Positions 12,501-22,466 of a stretch of DNA of 64,000 nucleotides are shown piece by piece (within the stretch, counting starts at the first letter, position 1; each line of letters begins with the position of its first letter). The position numbers and the translations under genes were made by a program. Source of the stretch: Knufia peltigerae (lineage: Eukaryota; Ascomycota; Eurotiomycetes; Chaetothyriales; Trichomeriaceae); assembly GCA_030247855.1 (NCBI GenBank), contig JAPDRN010000040.1, positions 124,001 to 188,000 on the forward strand, written 5' to 3'. The notes under the pieces are model-generated. The model ran no database searches. It worked only from the letters and a program-made list of their open reading frames with translations, and was not told the DNA's origin.

Positions 12501-13543
12501 ACAAGGACGGCACCAAAAACGTCAAGAACAACGTCAAGACTCCTACCAACGTCCAAATCGAACGCACCAATCATCGCTTTGACCTTCTCGACCGTTTCTT
12601 CGACTACTTCGCCAGTGGGTGGCTCGTTTCCGCTTGTGGTGAACAGTTCAGTCATCAGCTTTGCAAAACCTTCAGACTCTTCCCGCAGCAAGTTGAAGTT
12701 TGCTTGACGGTAGAGCAGGTTAGTCTGTTTCCTGATGTTCATCCGGCTGAAGGTGTTCCTAATCAAATCCAACTTTTCAAGCAAAGGAGCATCCAATTCG
12801 AGGCGCAGCAACTCATGAGGGATTTCGATACTGATGATGAAAGCCGACAATCGATCGGTTGGTAGATTTACCGTGGCTTCAAAGATGATAGATATCGAGT
12901 CGAGAACGAGGGTTTGAAGTGCTGTCGGATCGGAGACGGCGGCGGCATCTTTTCCTGAAATTTCGGTATCGATCATTGCCTTCACCAGTTCGCCTGCATC
13001 GAAGGGGTCCAACCGTCCATATACGACGGACTGACATAGCTCTTGAATGATAGCTGAAGTTTTGGTAGTGTCGTTGTCGCGTACGGCTGCCAGGCCCTGC
13101 TGTAGAACACCGTCCCTCCCGCCAGTCTTCCATGAGTCACAAGTTTCGGGGGTCACGAATGTATAATTGTACGGCAGGGACTCGGTAGGAGGGTCGTTGA
13201 AGGTGATACTGGTAGGATTAGGGTCCTGGCGTGTAGCTACGGTGCCATTCATAGTAGCTGTCTCGCTGTTCGCCGCTGGAGTACCTGCGACCGTAGGATG
13301 GACTTCTTCAGGATTGTTGACCGGACTAGATGCGTTGATTCCACCTCTTCCACCTCGACTAGATCTTCTTCCACCTCTACCACGTGGGTTGGTGTAGTCG
13401 CGATCATTGCCTGGAGACTGAAAATTGCCGTGCTGCGCTAGGTGCAAGTTTCCTGGGCGGTGCGGCGAGGGACGGGGGCTTTGCTGATCATCAGAGTAGG
13501 AGCGATCTCCTCTCTTTCGTTTGGCTCCGCCTGGAGGAGGCAT
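6590..13543 (-). CDS. tho2: THO complex subunit 2 (Tho2/THOC2)
   Basis: Largest scaffold subunit of the nuclear THO complex, which couples transcription to mRNP packaging and export (TREX) and suppresses R-loops. A single uninterrupted exon of 2317 codons starts at an ATG at 13543 (MPPPGGAKRKRGDRSYSD). After a short basic, Gly/Arg-rich tail (RGGRRSSRGGRGG) a long helical region covers roughly residues 130-1550, as in the THO2 N-terminal, middle and C-terminal domains. The last ~750 residues are disordered, rich in Arg, Ser, Pro and Glu, with a run of ten or more prolines and RS/RE dipeptides, ending in KRPRRGP. That size and tail fit filamentous-fungal Tho2, which is longer than the yeast protein (about 1600 aa). 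Several shorter frames inside it, on both strands, are shadows. Confidence 0.92.
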   Translation of the reverse strand: MPPPGGAKRKRGDRSYSDDQQSPRPSPHRPGNLHLAQHGNFQSPGNDRDYTNPRGRGGRRSSRGGRGGINASSPVNNPEEVHPTVAGTPAANSETATMNGTVATRQDPNPTSITFNDPPTESLPYNYTFVTPETCDSWKTGGRDGVLQQGLAAVRDNDTTKTSAIIQELCQSVVYGRLDPFDAGELVKAMIDTEISGKDAAAVSDPTALQTLVLDSISIIFEATVNLPTDRLSAFIISIEIPHELLRLELDAPLLEKLDLIRNTFSRMNIRKQTNLLYRQANFNLLREESEGFAKLMTELFTTSGNEPPTGEVVEETVEKVKAMIGAFDLDVGRSLDVVLDVFGAVLVKQFRFFVKFLRASPWWPRFSTLSKNHNALSGLPMWALPLSPDWHLSEEQRQTVDAQARIRDESFWDQAREKGLPAFHLLGRIAATTEQMAAAAAAPEEDLAAQWIRETGVQPPPGNRDAAQLLGFKLRFYSSSPARDETDVLPDNLIYLSALLIKIGFISLKDLYPHIWRGDEDMEELKQQKTKEKADRERAARPGAGAKNALLMAGALADDTLPVPARLKESTTRSSTPSKEVDGEKPSTKDTTEPSDQKVLLLKSLLAIGALPEALFILGRFPWLMELFPDLPEYVHRILHHSLSQVYNATQPLQDRPSLRERRPSYETDVPGLQKGQVKIVDSPDRKVLRWAMLDRNDSPDGNSYRFYWDEWNDNIPVCRTVDDVFTLCDTLLPLVGVKIGQDPGLLLKIARIGRHSLQTDRAEHNRSRWLNLSKRILLPSLSLTKSNAGVVNEVFELISNFPVSIRYLMYLEWLSGSTSRNPDIKSAFDQARSETKDILKRISNTNVRPMARSLAKIAFANPHIVITTALTQIEVYDSIAEVFVEGARYFTDLGYDVLTWAIVSSMAKAGRSRTQDGGMFTSRWLSALAHFAGKIYKRYGMMRPGPILQYVVEQLERGNTTDLKMLEQVVLAMGGIAPDTSYNDAQLQAMGGGPLLQSQTILQLLDRRHDSKKTSERLIKSLQDTGLGAKFLISMAQQRQSCVFKEGDVPLKAIGNTYDEVHRVMVQYLDLLRTNFSVEDFQSTIPDVVSLLIEYEIRPEIAFWISRPSISRQIVEYDKDQAKDQRSEDLTDKTVNGDVEMSDQINGGSEEDGEAIETDAATNDSPTDGDASGPSLELESSGKTPGSSDLTAENCWHPVMRDLMLAIQPSLPDEVVDNIGTGFYATFWQLSLYDITIPGKSYEDELSRQHKKIAAISADRSDVSVSGSKKKELAKKEITDLVDKLLAENKQHLKAFAESKARLQREKDQWFLGKARMDKQLNTSLMEYCFLPRLLSSALDAYFCFKFVKFLHGAGTPNFRTLGFYDLIFKTPRLISLIFMCTSKEADNLGRFLNEVLKDLSRWHTTKTTYEREAWGSKKNLPGFAMKVEAGKVVSLLDFESFRRVLYKWHSNVYAALQKCLGSPEYMHVRNAISVLRTISAVYPAVNIHGMGLQKAVDKLHESDKEDLKVSSQALLGALHRREKVWSDPQAFRHGSETAGEHTEPASQPKAEEIKEKGGAQNNRGEESELKDTTMTHAPDKKEETPSVEKDVKPPKSSASAEAPRPASRTGSRLATTNGSSTPTRQTSDTSSTSKPDTRAARAESGRSQNLPRRLSPPPRTLPTGLPSRPDFPDPRSSNRESPRMPSRLQADPHRPAFEARSSHGRDVRSGYRGHELAAEDPERHPRRYERPDAPPHISRDERGHPRDSDRGKPYDRSTQPERDRPLSRPGPMVDRNRDGRDREPTPRSRPSTSSEPPAPSTKLLPKKEPDQTMPKEASGTQSAQPAINPARAALIDGTSDQRSSSGTRGTGPERSSRSSRPASPHREEERRSYPRRDGDERHHPSSRPEAPPPRQPPYTPSSSDPSSVGPGMRGTGHGSFKRDSRQGPPIDMQHGRLEREPQSQRPMSSRGTDSQQEAEVPSGPRGRPAPGAGPSMRISPLNTQVPTGAHTDRPTPTGPSRRHGRTSSYNESAPSPGAPSEAIGVHPSRLNQIEATTTEAPRSGQPPPSSHQSQPPSGPRGNAPLGAPSGPSPTSRGPPSGPHPVDMGGRSGRNNRHPLAAVNNTLAQAGTSIRGRGGPARQAGESFGPTSGMAPPPPPPPPPPGGPPANYSPSSNGYPAQKDLFPTQNPNDVPVAARPSSSRHESSKDRRSELSEERGSERRSSRHSSRHDDGREEREHRSDRASRDGRGDKHGGGDSSRNDERSSRREQYPQEGSERRGGYSRSGPPRDDQTSRKHGRSDDGAPYSGGPGPGMGGRGGARIASESKRPRRGP

Positions 13544-14071
13544 CGCTTGCTCTCTGCACGGACGGTGACCTCGGCGAGCACTGCGCGAGATTTGTTGTCA
13601 GTCGTATCATCAGGCAGTTGTCGTCCTTTCGTCGCAGTCAATCAAAACCTGGGGCAGGTAACTTGAAATGGTGTCCTAGATATCTCAGATCTGCAGGACG
13701 AGGCTGATGCAGCCACGTAGAGGGCTCGAAGTGAGTCGTGCTAGGTCGACGTGGTGATGGCACTCTTTGTCTAGATTCGCGCATTTGCATTCTGAAGGGG
13801 GGCCAAAATGCTGCTTAGAAAGTTAGCCGATCTTTGGCACGTGACAAGGCTGGCGGCACCTCCACGAGGCTACCTAAGGAGCGTATTCAATACGCCAGGC
13901 AGCACACTATGATATCATTCCCCTCTAACGCCCTTCGGCTTCATGTACCATGGAACCGAGGGGCCAGGCAACAGGGACCTTCTCTCCAAGTCAAGTAACT
14001 CATATTTGAGGATCTTGTCTAGAAATTACACATTATTGCTGCCAACACTTCTCCCAAAACCACGAACCACG
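13544..14071. other. Divergent promoter region, tho2 / epimerase
   Basis: About 530 bp between two divergently transcribed genes, so it must hold both promoters. I see no clear shared operator. No further gene. Confidence 0.5.
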
Positions 14072-15229
14072 ATGTCTCCAAAGGCTTTTCTGTACGTATA
14101 CCACGATGTTGGAGAGATAGTGACCTGATGATATCTTGCTGTTAGGACGGGCACAACGGGCTACATCGGCGGTGATTTCCTTTACCTGGTTTCCCAACGA
14201 CACCCAGATTGGGAGCTCACTTGCCTGGTGCGAAACAGCGACAAAGGAGCAAAAATCGCAGCAAAGTATCCCAAAATCAGACTTGTCTACGGGGATCTCG
14301 ATACCGTCGACTTGATTGAGGAGGAAGCTGCCAACACAGACATCGTCTATCACTTTGCCAACTGTGACCATGTACCGTCAGCTCAAGCTATTTCTCGAGG
14401 CCTTGCGCGGCGACAGCGTGAAGGCAATGGGTATTGGATCCATACCTCGGGTACATTGATCCTCGGCTATGAGACAATCTCTAAAGAAGCGTTCGGCGAG
14501 CGTCTTGACAAGGTTTTCGATGACTGGGAGAACATCAACGAACTCACCTCGCAACCCCATGAAGCACCCCACAGGTGAGATGAAGATGAAGAACCTCTCG
14601 TGATTGGAGTCTTTGCTTCTGACCAAGTGAATAGAGATGTCGACGAAGTTGTGCTGGCTGCCGGCTCGGCCAAAGTCAAGACCGCCATCGTTTGTCCTCC
14701 AACGATCATAGGTGCAGGGCGAGGCCCGGACAATGCACGCTCAGTACAGCTCTATAACGCCACTGCGGCATTCCTGAAGAATAAGCAGGGCTTCAAGGTT
14801 GGCAAGGGTGAAAACATATGGCACCATATCAATGTGCAAGATCTTTCCGAGCTGTATCTCTCGCTGGGCGAGGCGGCTGCCAACGGAGGATCTCCAGCTA
14901 CATGGAACGACCAAGGGTACTACTTGGCGGAGAACGGGTCCTTTGTTTGGGGCGAAGTCTTGCAGGAGGCCGCGAATATTGCGCACAAGGAAGGCCTCCT
15001 CCCAGATGCCACCCTCAAGAGCTACTCACCTAAAGATGCCAATGAGATCATGCCGTTCGCAGCATTCATGGTTGGCACAAATTCTCGTGGTGTTTCAGAG
15101 CGAGGCAAGAGACTTCTGGGATGGACCCCAAAGATGCCTGATATCAAGGCAGAGGTAGTAACCACCGTCGACAGCGAAGCCCGGCTACTCGGCTTGAAGA
15201 AGAGCCATGCTGAGAAAGTTCAAGGCTAG
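14072..15229 (+). CDS. NAD(P)-binding epimerase/dehydratase-like protein (atypical SDR)
   Basis: Rossmann-fold protein of the extended/atypical SDR group (NAD-dependent epimerase/dehydratase superfamily), about 347 aa. Three exons: 14072-14091, 14146-14574 and 14635-15229, all in phase. The 20-nt first exon is easily missed; splicing it gives the nucleotide-binding motif TGTTGYIG at residues 8-15. The second splice gives PHRDVDEVV, restoring a frame that would otherwise stop at 14576. Downstream signatures include VRNSDKGAKIA (strand 2), IVYHFANCD (strand 4), HTSGT at the position of the catalytic Ser region, and an AIVCPPTIIGAG substrate-loop segment. A canonical YxxxK is not evident, as in atypical SDRs. 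Substrate unknown. It shares an upstream region with divergent tho2. Confidence 0.85.
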
Positions 15230-15750
15230 ACTTTACTGTGTTTGAGTCATAGACCAAGAAGCTGCATATCTGGAGCGGGGAAGACGAAGTCATGAAAAAA
15301 TGATGATGGCATTAGATGCTTCAGTGTTGATTAAAGACAGGGGACGAGACGACAGCCCAAATTGATCACCGTGAACGCAACGAGTATTGACGATCATGTC
15401 CATATATCTCACAATAAACATTTTGAGATCATCAAAATCGTTCTACATATCTTTAGTCGTTACTGGGCTTCAATACCTTGCCTGGCCCTGCCTATGACGA
15501 GCTTTTGGAAAGATATCAATCATGTTATTTCATTCGCGACAGCAGTGCGCAATCCAACGACATTGCACCTACCTGACTAAATCACTGCACAGAGGATAAC
15601 CCTTTAAAAGAGGGGGACAAGGCTTCGACCAACACTTACATATCATGTCCACCTACTCGGGCTCCGTGACTTCCGGCACCATATCAATAGCACTTGCAAC
15701 GTTCGAGTGAGAACAACTCACCGATATGACTGGAGGAGAATATGTGACGC
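15230..15750. other. Intergenic, epimerase 3' flank
   Basis: AT-richer stretch of about 520 bp. A short plus-strand ATG frame at 15726 (37 codons) overlaps the next ORF on the other strand; neither side is compelling here. Confidence 0.4.
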
Positions 15751-16107
15751 TCAACGAGGCCCGTTTGGACCGGAAGAAGGGCCGGAGATGGCATTTCGTC
15801 GTTGCATACCTGTACCGTTGCGCGGACGGCTTTGGTTGAGGTTCGAAGGTTCTATTCCAAAGGTCTGCCGAAGTACCTCTTGCGCGGCAGCCTCTGTGGC
15901 GGCACTTTCAGCTGCTTCTTGACGTTGACGCATTTCAGCCGCGTAGGCTCTCTCAATCTGTAGCAATTGCATTCTCATTCGCTCCACCTCACGCAACCGT
16001 TCCACCTCACGTACCCGCTCTGGCTCACGTTCCGGTTCACGGGAGTAGTAGTCGTGACGATCAGCTTCATGAGCCTGACAGAGCTTCATGGAGCAGGAAG
16101 GAGGCAT
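15751..16107 (-). CDS. Small Arg/Glu-rich hypothetical protein (118 aa)
   Basis: Not recognised. An ATG-started frame (MPPSCSMKLCQ) encodes a highly charged helix of alternating Arg-Glu repeats, roughly residues 20-48 (for example REPEREPERVREVERLREVE), then an Ala/Glu/Gln helix to about residue 85 and a Gly/Asn/Ser-rich tail. The helix could form a coiled coil or single alpha-helix. The repeat is visible in the DNA as recurring TTCCACCTCACG-like units around 15985-16030. A possible intron donor (GTATGC) occurs near codon 98, so the true C-terminus may differ. It may be a real small gene or one exon of a larger one. Confidence 0.4.
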   Translation of the reverse strand: MPPSCSMKLCQAHEADRHDYYSREPEREPERVREVERLREVERMRMQLLQIERAYAAEMRQRQEAAESAATEAAAQEVLRQTFGIEPSNLNQSRPRNGTGMQRRNAISGPSSGPNGPR

Positions 16108-17053
16108 GGTCCTTGCATGTAGCTGCCTGCTGTCGAGCGTGGTATAGCTTTTTTTTGGTTACCACTGTTGGAGGTTGCTTGGGGAGAGGCGAAGATGGGA
16201 GAGGTACTGTTGGTAGAATGAAATATCAGAACCTTAGATATAAATCCTAGATTTCTGGTTTAGTATTAACTTCTGGAACTAAGGCTGAGCGGTGGTAGCG
16301 CGGTTAAACTGATAGAAGGATAGTTTAGATGGCATCCTCCCTGAGATGTGTCTTTGTGATGAGGTTTCATTGTTCGTCCATTCTTTACAGTCTTGGATGA
16401 CAAACATCCTGCTTTGTTTGTCTTTGTTAAACGGCTTGAATTGTTTTGCTTGCCGGTACATACGAGATACACATGGTATGTACGAAGCGTTGTAAACGCT
16501 CATCGTTCAATCATGAGGCCTTGAGGTGCCCTGAGGTCCTTGTTGATGCGCTCTCCTCAACCGATTCCTCTGCTCAGCGAGATAAGCAACTAGAGATATA
16601 CTCCGGTCCTCGAGTACTCGTAAAAGTGATGTGCGGGGAGCTGGCTGGGAATACCAGGTTGGTGCTAGCTGTGCGTCTAAGCTATCGGGGGGCGTCTCTA
16701 ATGATGTGGTACAGAGTGCTTTTAAAGCACAGAATAACCCTGGGATACCCCAATACAAGCTACTTCACCCAATCACAACCCACCTAATTACTCCCTACGT
16801 AATCACTAAACATTCCAGATTCAATGTCGTAGACGAGACACACGGACATTACCACCGGCAGAAACAAGTGGGAAAGTTCTCAGCGACATGGTCATCGAAA
16901 GTGTACGTTGACATTGCTGTGTCTCTCTTCTTCTTTCTCTTTCATCTTAGCTGTTAACACGACCGAAAGCCATCGCCGAGGCTTGACTTTTCCAGGTCTT
17001 GTCGTTCGTCTAAAGCCTAGCAACCACATTGTGGCCGCCGCCCCCCCGCAAAC
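16108..17053. other. Intergenic, upstream of aminotransferase
   Basis: About 950 bp without a supportable gene. Contains a T-run near 16150 and, just before the aminotransferase ATG, a C-run. Confidence 0.5.
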
Positions 17054-18460
17054 ATGAGTCTCTCCAAACTCGCAGAATTCGGCACTCGGCATGTGGCCAG
17101 AGGAATTGGGAGATTGGCCACCGAGGTCATTGAGAGTGGCAGTGGGAGCTACGTGACCATGACGAGCGGCCGCAAGATGCTCGACTTCACGTGTGGCATT
17201 GGTGTCGCCAACCTGGGTCACTGCCATCCCGCCGTCACCAAGGCTGCTCAGGCTCAGGCTGGAAAGATGGTTCATGCCCAGGTTTGTGATATACCCTCTT
17301 CCCCCCTTCCCCCCCTGAGAAGAGGTGTTGATCCGAGAGAGCATTGAAACTGACCGTCGTGGGTGTTTGTGTGTATGTCACAGGTAAACATCGCTTTCCA
17401 ACGACCGTACCTCGAACTGATCCAGTCACTCTTACCACTAATGCCACACAAATCCCTCGACACATTCTTCTTTTGGAATTCTGGGTCCGAAGCCGTCGAG
17501 GCCGCCGTCAAACTCGCCAGACACGCGACTAAGAAACAGAATATCATCGTCATGCAAGGTTCGTACCACGGCCGAACTTTCGGGACCATGGCCATGACAC
17601 GGTCCAAGACCATCTACGGCGAAAACTATGCGCCGCTGATGCCGGGGGTCTTCGCCACGCCCTTTCCCTACTGTGCCCAGTGTTCCATCGCGTCCCACTG
17701 TGGTGACGGCAAGTACAACGCCGAGAATTGCTGCATGGACCCCGTCGAGCAACTGGAGCTGCTGCTGAAGCGCGAAACCGCCCCGTCCGACACGGCGGCC
17801 ATCGTCATCGAGCCCGTCCTCGGCGAAGGCGGCTACGTCCCCGTCGTCCCCGAGTACCTGAGGCGAGTCCGCGAGATCTGCGACAGGAACAACATTCTGC
17901 TGGTCGTCGACGAGGTCCAGTCCGGGTTCGGTCGGACGGGCAAGATGTTCGCCATCGAGCACTACGGCGTGCGCCCGGACATCCTCGTCATGGCCAAGGG
18001 GATCGCGAACGGGTTCCCCCTGTCCGGCATCGTCTCGAGGAAGGAGCTCATGGACACGCAGAAGCCCGGGTCCATGGGCGGCACGTACGCCGGCAACGCC
18101 GTGTCGTGCGCGGCCGGGATCGCCGTGGCCCAGGCCTTCAAGGACGAGAAGATCCTGGAGAACGTCAACGTCCGCAGCGAGGAGATGATGGGCTCGCTGC
18201 GCAAGGCCAAGTCCGACTTCCCCGACATGGTCTACGACGTGAGAGGACTGGGGTTGATGCTCGCGGTCGAGTTCGTGGGCGGCAAGGGCTACGCGGCCAA
18301 GGTGCAGGCCAAGTGCATGGAGAAGGACATGTTGATCCTGACCACGTCCATCTACGACACCCTGCGCTTCATCCCGCCCCTCAACATCTCCAAGGAAGAC
18401 ATGGCCAAGGGTCTGGGCATCATCCGAGGGGCCATCGAGGAGGTCGCTGCTGGAAAGTAG
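17054..18460 (+). CDS. Class III PLP-dependent aminotransferase (GABA transaminase-like)
   Basis: PLP enzyme of the class III (ornithine/GABA/acetylornithine) aminotransferase family, about 434 aa. Two exons, 17054-17281 and 17384-18460, join in phase (HAQ/VNIAF). Visible motifs: FTCGIGVANLGHCHP near the N-terminus, FFWNSGSEAVEAAVKLAR (phosphate-binding region), GSYHGRTFGTMAMT, VIEPVLGEGGY, the aspartate motif LLVVDEVQSGFGRTGK, the Schiff-base lysine in MAKGIANGFP (K281) and GTYAGN. It lacks the mitochondrial presequence and the length of classic fungal GABA transaminase, so the exact amino donor is open (GABA, beta-alanine or another omega-amino acid). Third codon positions are very G/C-rich from about 17540 on, which also creates a long false antisense frame. 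Neighbours give no pathway hint. Confidence 0.9.
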
Positions 18461-18919
18461 CTTGCGGATCAATGAAGCAGCCAAATGAAAGTGGAAAAAA
18501 AGAAGAAGAAAGAAGAAAAATTGGCATTGGAATAATCCTCATTCACGAAAGAAAGTCGGAATAGTTTTGGCGTTGTGAAATTTGTTGCGGCGGGTTGTTT
18601 GGCCGCTCATCCAGTAACACGATGTAATTCCGCGTAGGCTCTGTCCTTGGACCTGATGGATTTTTAGGGTTAGGGCACATGAGGGCATAAGAGACATGCA
18701 TAGCAGCTGGACATAACAAAAGAGATATCTTGATATTCTTGTGTCAAGGAAATCTATTGGATTTTCCCCCAATACCCGTTCTATGATTTTTTGGGACACG
18801 TTTTGTCCCGCCGCCGTCCATCTATGATGTCCCAACCCAGCCCAATGTATTGGATACAATACCGCAAAATCCTCGGAACCAAAAAAATCTCCACAAACAA
18901 TTAGTGAAGATACGCATTT
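18461..18919. other. Convergent intergenic, aminotransferase / SDR
   Basis: About 460 bp between two 3' ends, with an A/G-rich stretch just after the aminotransferase stop. No gene seen. Confidence 0.5.
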
Positions 18920-20283
<1,364 letters not shown>

Positions 20284-22466
20284 CTTGATGTAGTGCAGAC
20301 GGGGAGATGTTGAGAGATTGTGTTTGGGTGTGGTGTCAAAGGTCTCTTCCTCCTTTTTTCACACCTTGGTGGTTTTTCTTCAATGGACTAGACAGCAGGA
20401 ACGGAGAGAAGTTTTGGTAGCCCAGGTGTGTGGCTTGGTTTTTGAAGGGACAATGGTGTCCTGTATAGCCTCGCTTCCCAACAAGTTTGGGGTCAACAAG
20501 AAAAATGGACGCGTCGAGGCCTTTTGTCAGGATGGGTAGTGGATGTAACAAAGTCTCTCGGCTATGCAAGGTACAAGACAGGCTTCGCGTAGGCTATGGT
20601 GGTTATGGGAGCAGGAGAAGGAAGAAGAGAATCGATGTTAGGGAGCGGAGATTTGCTTCACAGGTTAGGTATGACTATGTGTAGGGTTTAAAAACTGACA
20701 GCATAATAAAAAGAGTCCAGGCCAGATTTCCTTCATTCAACACCCATCAGCAAAAAAAATGTTAGGAAGTGAGCGGACTGATGTCACCGAGGGGCATCAG
20801 GGGCTCACGGTATACTGAGAAGAGTCAAGGCTCGTTAGGCCCGGAGCCACGGACAGCATCTAGACTGGAGCAGATGCTGCAAGAGTGGTGGGGAAATAGA
20901 TGGCGTGGGACGAGTGAGAGATATAAAAAAAAACTCGGTGCCAGGGCGGAGGCACGGATATGATGAGATGTGCATGGTGGAATATCAGTATCTACCTATT
21001 CTATTGTAGTATTGTATAGGTAGTACGAGGATTCGTCCATACAGTAACGCTTCTTCATCGAGTATCTTATGGCAGCCAGTGTGATGGTAACTCAGGTACC
21101 TAGTAACGACTCGTCTCTGAGGCTCTTACTGTATCAACATACCGAGTACTGTACATTATAGTACGAGTACACAATCCTTTCGGTGAAGGCGGATAGTTTG
21201 TCCCCGTTGCTCGGCCGATGTTTCCTGCGCCCCTTCTCGATTCGAGGCTCGTGCTGCAGAGATTTGCGCTCCTCCTGGAGATTGGAGCCGATAAGATGTT
21301 GCGGTGAGAGGCTGTTGGCACATGCTGAAGAACTAGGGGCCTGCATGACGTTCAGAATCGGCGGACCCTGAGCCCTGATGGCGTGGGGGGGTGTTTGCGT
21401 GGACAACGCCTAGAGACAGTAGAAGTGGCCCATAATAACGAAGGCTTACGGAGTATAGGAAACATCATTGCCTGAACAGGCTAAACCCAGGGTCGCCTGT
21501 GGGTTGGTGCGTTCAAGGGTCATCATAGGCGAGCTTGCGCCTATCGGTACTGCTGCCGACACTCGAGATTAAAAAAGCCACCACTGGAACTGTCAAGAAT
21601 GCGAATACAATATTGATATCAGCACATGTGTCCGTATCGCACAATTCCCGCTGGATAGTCTCCTTGCTATAACTCCGTAGTATCAATGACAATTGCTATC
21701 TATTTGTACTCCGGACGACTAAAATATTGGACCCTCCCAAGACTTCATTCGCACATCAATCATACCCAGTACCCAATTTTGTACCCAGAATCCAGCATGT
21801 CCGTATCTACAGTGGAGTTTGCGCCTTTGCTGGCAATTAATGATCCAGATGCGGACACCCATGGATATCATTCAGGCTGAGAGTAATGAGTAGGGAGTCT
21901 CAATAATCAAACCACCAAAGACATGTCTCTCCTCCATCCGACGGCGTATCCGGACGACGAGTTAACCATCCTGGAAGTGTCCATATTCCCAGGTACCCAT
22001 AATTGAACCTCCGTCTTCCGTCTTCCGTCCTTCGTCCTCTTAATTGCTTTTTCTCATGCTTACACCACCACCTTCTTTCCTTCTGGAAGCCCACCATAAT
22101 CGTACGAAGGGCTTAGCAACTGCCAGGCTAATGCAAGGCAAACCACCGATCTTGCAGCTGACATTTTCCCCTTCCGGTTCCTCTCAAAAGTACTCATACG
22201 CCCACTGTCATAATTGACCGACTTGCCTATCAGTGTCTTCCTCCACCCTGAGTATTTTGTTGACATCAATACAACAACAACAGAAACACGTCAAACAGGA
22301 GGTGTGTGAGTAACATTGCTTCCCAAAACATTGAGTGCCTTGCAAGGGTCCGCTGTTTCCCCCATTTGACGGCAGCTTGGGAAAATCCAAGTCGTGCCCG
22401 AAACTTGTTTTCTTTTTCCTTCTTCCCCTGTACGGAGTAGGTCTCCAAGCCTCATCAATTCGGGCA
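20284..22466. other. 2.2-kb gene-free stretch
   Basis: No convincing protein frame on either strand. Holds two exact copies of the TACTCCGTA/TACGGAGTA motif (21447-21455, 22431-22439), A-runs near 20750 and 20930, and Pro/Ser-like short frames that do not resemble known proteins. Confidence 0.5.

Noticed and set aside
17438..18484. 348-codon minus-strand frame opposite the aminotransferase
   Set aside because: Antisense shadow caused by the high GC3 of the true gene; its translation (Asp/His/Gly/Val-rich) resembles no protein and the sense strand has full PLP-enzyme motifs.
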